A DNA stretch of 15,202 nucleotides, taken from the NCBI GenBank assembly GCA_009774155.1, contig VSNE01000027.1, positions 1 to 15,202 on the forward strand, in the 5' to 3' direction. The stretch's first letter is position 1. The number at the start of each line of letters is the position of its first letter. The notes below the pieces were generated by a model. That model did not search any database. It worked only from the letters and a program-made list of their open reading frames with translations, and was not told the DNA's origin. The DNA comes from Lachnospiraceae bacterium (lineage in GTDB: Bacteria; Bacillota; Clostridia; Lachnospirales; Lachnospiraceae). A program made the position numbers and the translations under genes. Shown here piece by piece: positions 14,209-15,202 of this stretch.

Positions 14209-14535
14209 ATGGCAAACACATCATTATTACAAGTAAGAACTTCGACTGAAGACAAAGAGAAAGCGTCAGAGATTTTGGAAAAGCTGGGAACAAACTTATC
14301 GGCAGTAGTCAACATGATGCTTAAACAGATCATCCTTACAGAAGGAATCCCGTTTGAAGTAAAAATTAACCATCAAGCATATTCCAAAGCAGAAACAGTC
14401 AAAGAAGTGGAAACAACTATGGCATTTGAGGGTATGGATTTGACAGAGGAAGATTTGAAGATGCTGTACGCTTATAAAAATGGGCAAATGTCCGGCGATG
14501 AACTACGGCAACAAATTTTGAATGAGATCAGATAA
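14209..14535 (+). CDS. Hybrid antitoxin: RelB/DinJ-like DNA-binding domain fused to VbhA-like Fic inhibitor
   Basis: This 108-residue protein starts at ATG 8 bases after GGAGGG. Residues 1-50 are a ribbon-helix-helix of RelB/DinJ type (strand SLLQVRTST, helices at about 14-26 and 29-44, then IPFEV). Residues about 62-108 resemble the Fic inhibitor VbhA: the inhibitory motif (S/T)xxxE(G/N) is present as TMAFEG with Thr70, Glu74 and Gly75, followed by the antitoxin_VbhA-like helices (DLTEEDLKMLYAYKNGQMSG). In known cases this Glu pairs with the second Arg of the Fic motif and blocks productive ATP binding. The adjacent gene encodes a Fic protein with that motif, starting at the overlapping TAATG. 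I infer an autorepressor and toxin inhibitor in one chain; the classical VbhA lacks such a DNA-binding domain. Confidence 0.85.
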   Translation: MANTSLLQVRTSTEDKEKASEILEKLGTNLSAVVNMMLKQIILTEGIPFEVKINHQAYSKAETVKEVETTMAFEGMDLTEEDLKMLYAYKNGQMSGDELRQQILNEIR

Positions 14536-15113
14536 TGGCGGATAGAATATATTGTTACCCGGATTCGGATGTTTTAAAAAATAAGATAGGAATACGGGAT
14601 ATGGGGAAGCTGCAACAGGTAGAAAAACGGCTGACCATGCTCCGCATTTTGGAATTGATAGATAATCCTGTCCTGGGTAAGTTTGACCTGGAACATCTGA
14701 AAATGATACATAGGTACATTTTTCAGGATGTATATGACTGGGCGGGGGAAATCAGGAAAGTTGATATTGCAAAAGGAAATATGTTTTGCAATGTCAACTT
14801 TATTGAAGGACAGGCTGCAGAGATTTTCAGAAAACTGAGAGACGAAAATTATCTGCAGGGGTTAAGTAATGAAGACGCTGCTGGTCGTCTGGCATATTAT
14901 TTTTCAGAGATCAATGCCCTGCATCCATTCAGGGAAGGTAATGGCCGTAGCCAGAGGGAATTTATCAGGACACTAGCACTGCACATTGGCTATGTGATAA
15001 ACTTTGCAAATGCGAGCAAAGAAGAAATGATAAAGGCAAGTGAGGATTCTTTTTTATGTGATTATGGGAGGATGGAACACTTATTTGCCAAGTGTATCAA
15101 GAGAAAACTTTGA
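14535..15113 (+). CDS. fic: Fic-family adenylyltransferase toxin
   Basis: This 192-residue protein has a perfect Fic signature HPFREGNGRSQR: His130 (base), Phe132, Glu134 (metal), Gly135, Asn136, Gly137, Arg138 (phosphate) and Arg141 (the residue bound by the inhibitory Glu). Upstream, YDWAGEIRKVDIAKG and MFCNVNFIEG (about 67-92) form the usual flap that positions the target. No inhibitory helix is built in at either end, so regulation should come from the preceding antitoxin, making it a class I Fic protein like VbhT and FicT. Those known members transfer AMP to GyrB and ParE and stop growth; the same targets are likely but unproven here. Its ATG overlaps the antitoxin stop by one base, with no strong ribosome binding site, so expression depends on coupling. 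Confidence 0.94.
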   Translation: MADRIYCYPDSDVLKNKIGIRDMGKLQQVEKRLTMLRILELIDNPVLGKFDLEHLKMIHRYIFQDVYDWAGEIRKVDIAKGNMFCNVNFIEGQAAEIFRKLRDENYLQGLSNEDAAGRLAYYFSEINALHPFREGNGRSQREFIRTLALHIGYVINFANASKEEMIKASEDSFLCDYGRMEHLFAKCIKRKL

Positions 15114-15115
15114 AA

Positions 15116-15172
15116 TAAGACTACCGCAATCCTACTGTTTAAAGTTACTGGAATTGCGATAGTCTTACTTTT
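15116..15172 (+). terminator. Long imperfect hairpin after fic, probable terminator
   Basis: TAAGACTACCGCAAT (15116-15130) pairs with ATTGCGATAGTCTTA (15153-15167) over 15 positions with one mismatch, loop 22 bases, followed by CTTTT. It starts 2 bases after the fic stop. The long AT-rich stem also looks like a bidirectional terminator. The last 30 bases of the window after it show no gene. Confidence 0.65.
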
Positions 15173-15202
15173 AAAGGTGCAAAATAACTCTCTATTTAAA
15201 TT

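Noticed and set aside
1..15202. CRISPR array, tRNA or rRNA genes, insertion sequences, replication or transfer origin
   Set aside because: I saw no regularly spaced repeats, tRNA-like cloverleaf, rRNA segment, DDE transposase, terminal inverted repeats of an IS, relaxase gene or convincing oriT in the window.

Overview
The window looks like part of an integrative and conjugative element (or conjugative plasmid) from a low- to mid-GC Gram-positive bacterium of the Clostridia, probably a gut Lachnospiraceae. The reasons are strong AGGAGG-type ribosome binding sites, tightly overlapping operons, Gram-positive secretion and anchoring signals (a SipW/TasA-type signal peptide and an NPQTG sorting signal), and a mating-pore gene order known from clostridial conjugative transposons. 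Taxonomy is inferred from style only.

Positions 1-11326 (minus strand) form one long operon, read right to left. It starts with a VirD4 coupling ATPase, followed by a pilin-like two-helix protein, a VirB6/TrbL-like channel protein, a second tiny two-helix protein, a PrgI-like VirB3 equivalent, a separate VirB4 N-terminal-domain protein and the VirB4 ATPase. Next come three exported proteins: an unrecognised one with a C-terminal membrane helix, a large sortase-anchored TasA/camelysin-like surface protein, and a C39-like cysteine peptidase. The operon continues with a single-stranded DNA-binding protein and two small N-terminally anchored membrane proteins, the last cut by the window edge. Most gene junctions are ATGA, GTGA or TAATG overlaps or gaps under 30 bp, which suggests translational coupling. 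No relaxase, sortase or SipW-type signal peptidase is visible here.

Positions 11327-11457 are a divergent control region with a perfect 22-bp dyad. To its right, on the plus strand, lie a compact catalytic-domain-only tyrosine recombinase, a 35-codon acidic ORF overlapping both neighbours, and an ArdC-type antirestriction/metallopeptidase protein. This is plausibly an establishment and DNA-processing module acting alongside the transfer operon.

Positions 13485-15172 hold two toxin-antitoxin modules in tandem, each with a good sigma-A promoter and a terminator. The first is RelB/YoeB. The second is the most unusual item in the window: a Fic adenylyltransferase whose antitoxin joins a RelB/DinJ-like ribbon-helix-helix domain to a VbhA-like Fic-inhibitory domain. 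These modules probably stabilise the element in its host.

Two of the most interesting leads are this hybrid antitoxin and the surface protein embedded in the transfer operon. Smaller ones are an in-frame minicistron abutting virD4, a recombinase with Lys in place of its second catalytic Arg, and an SSB whose conserved C-terminal Phe is capped by an Asn.
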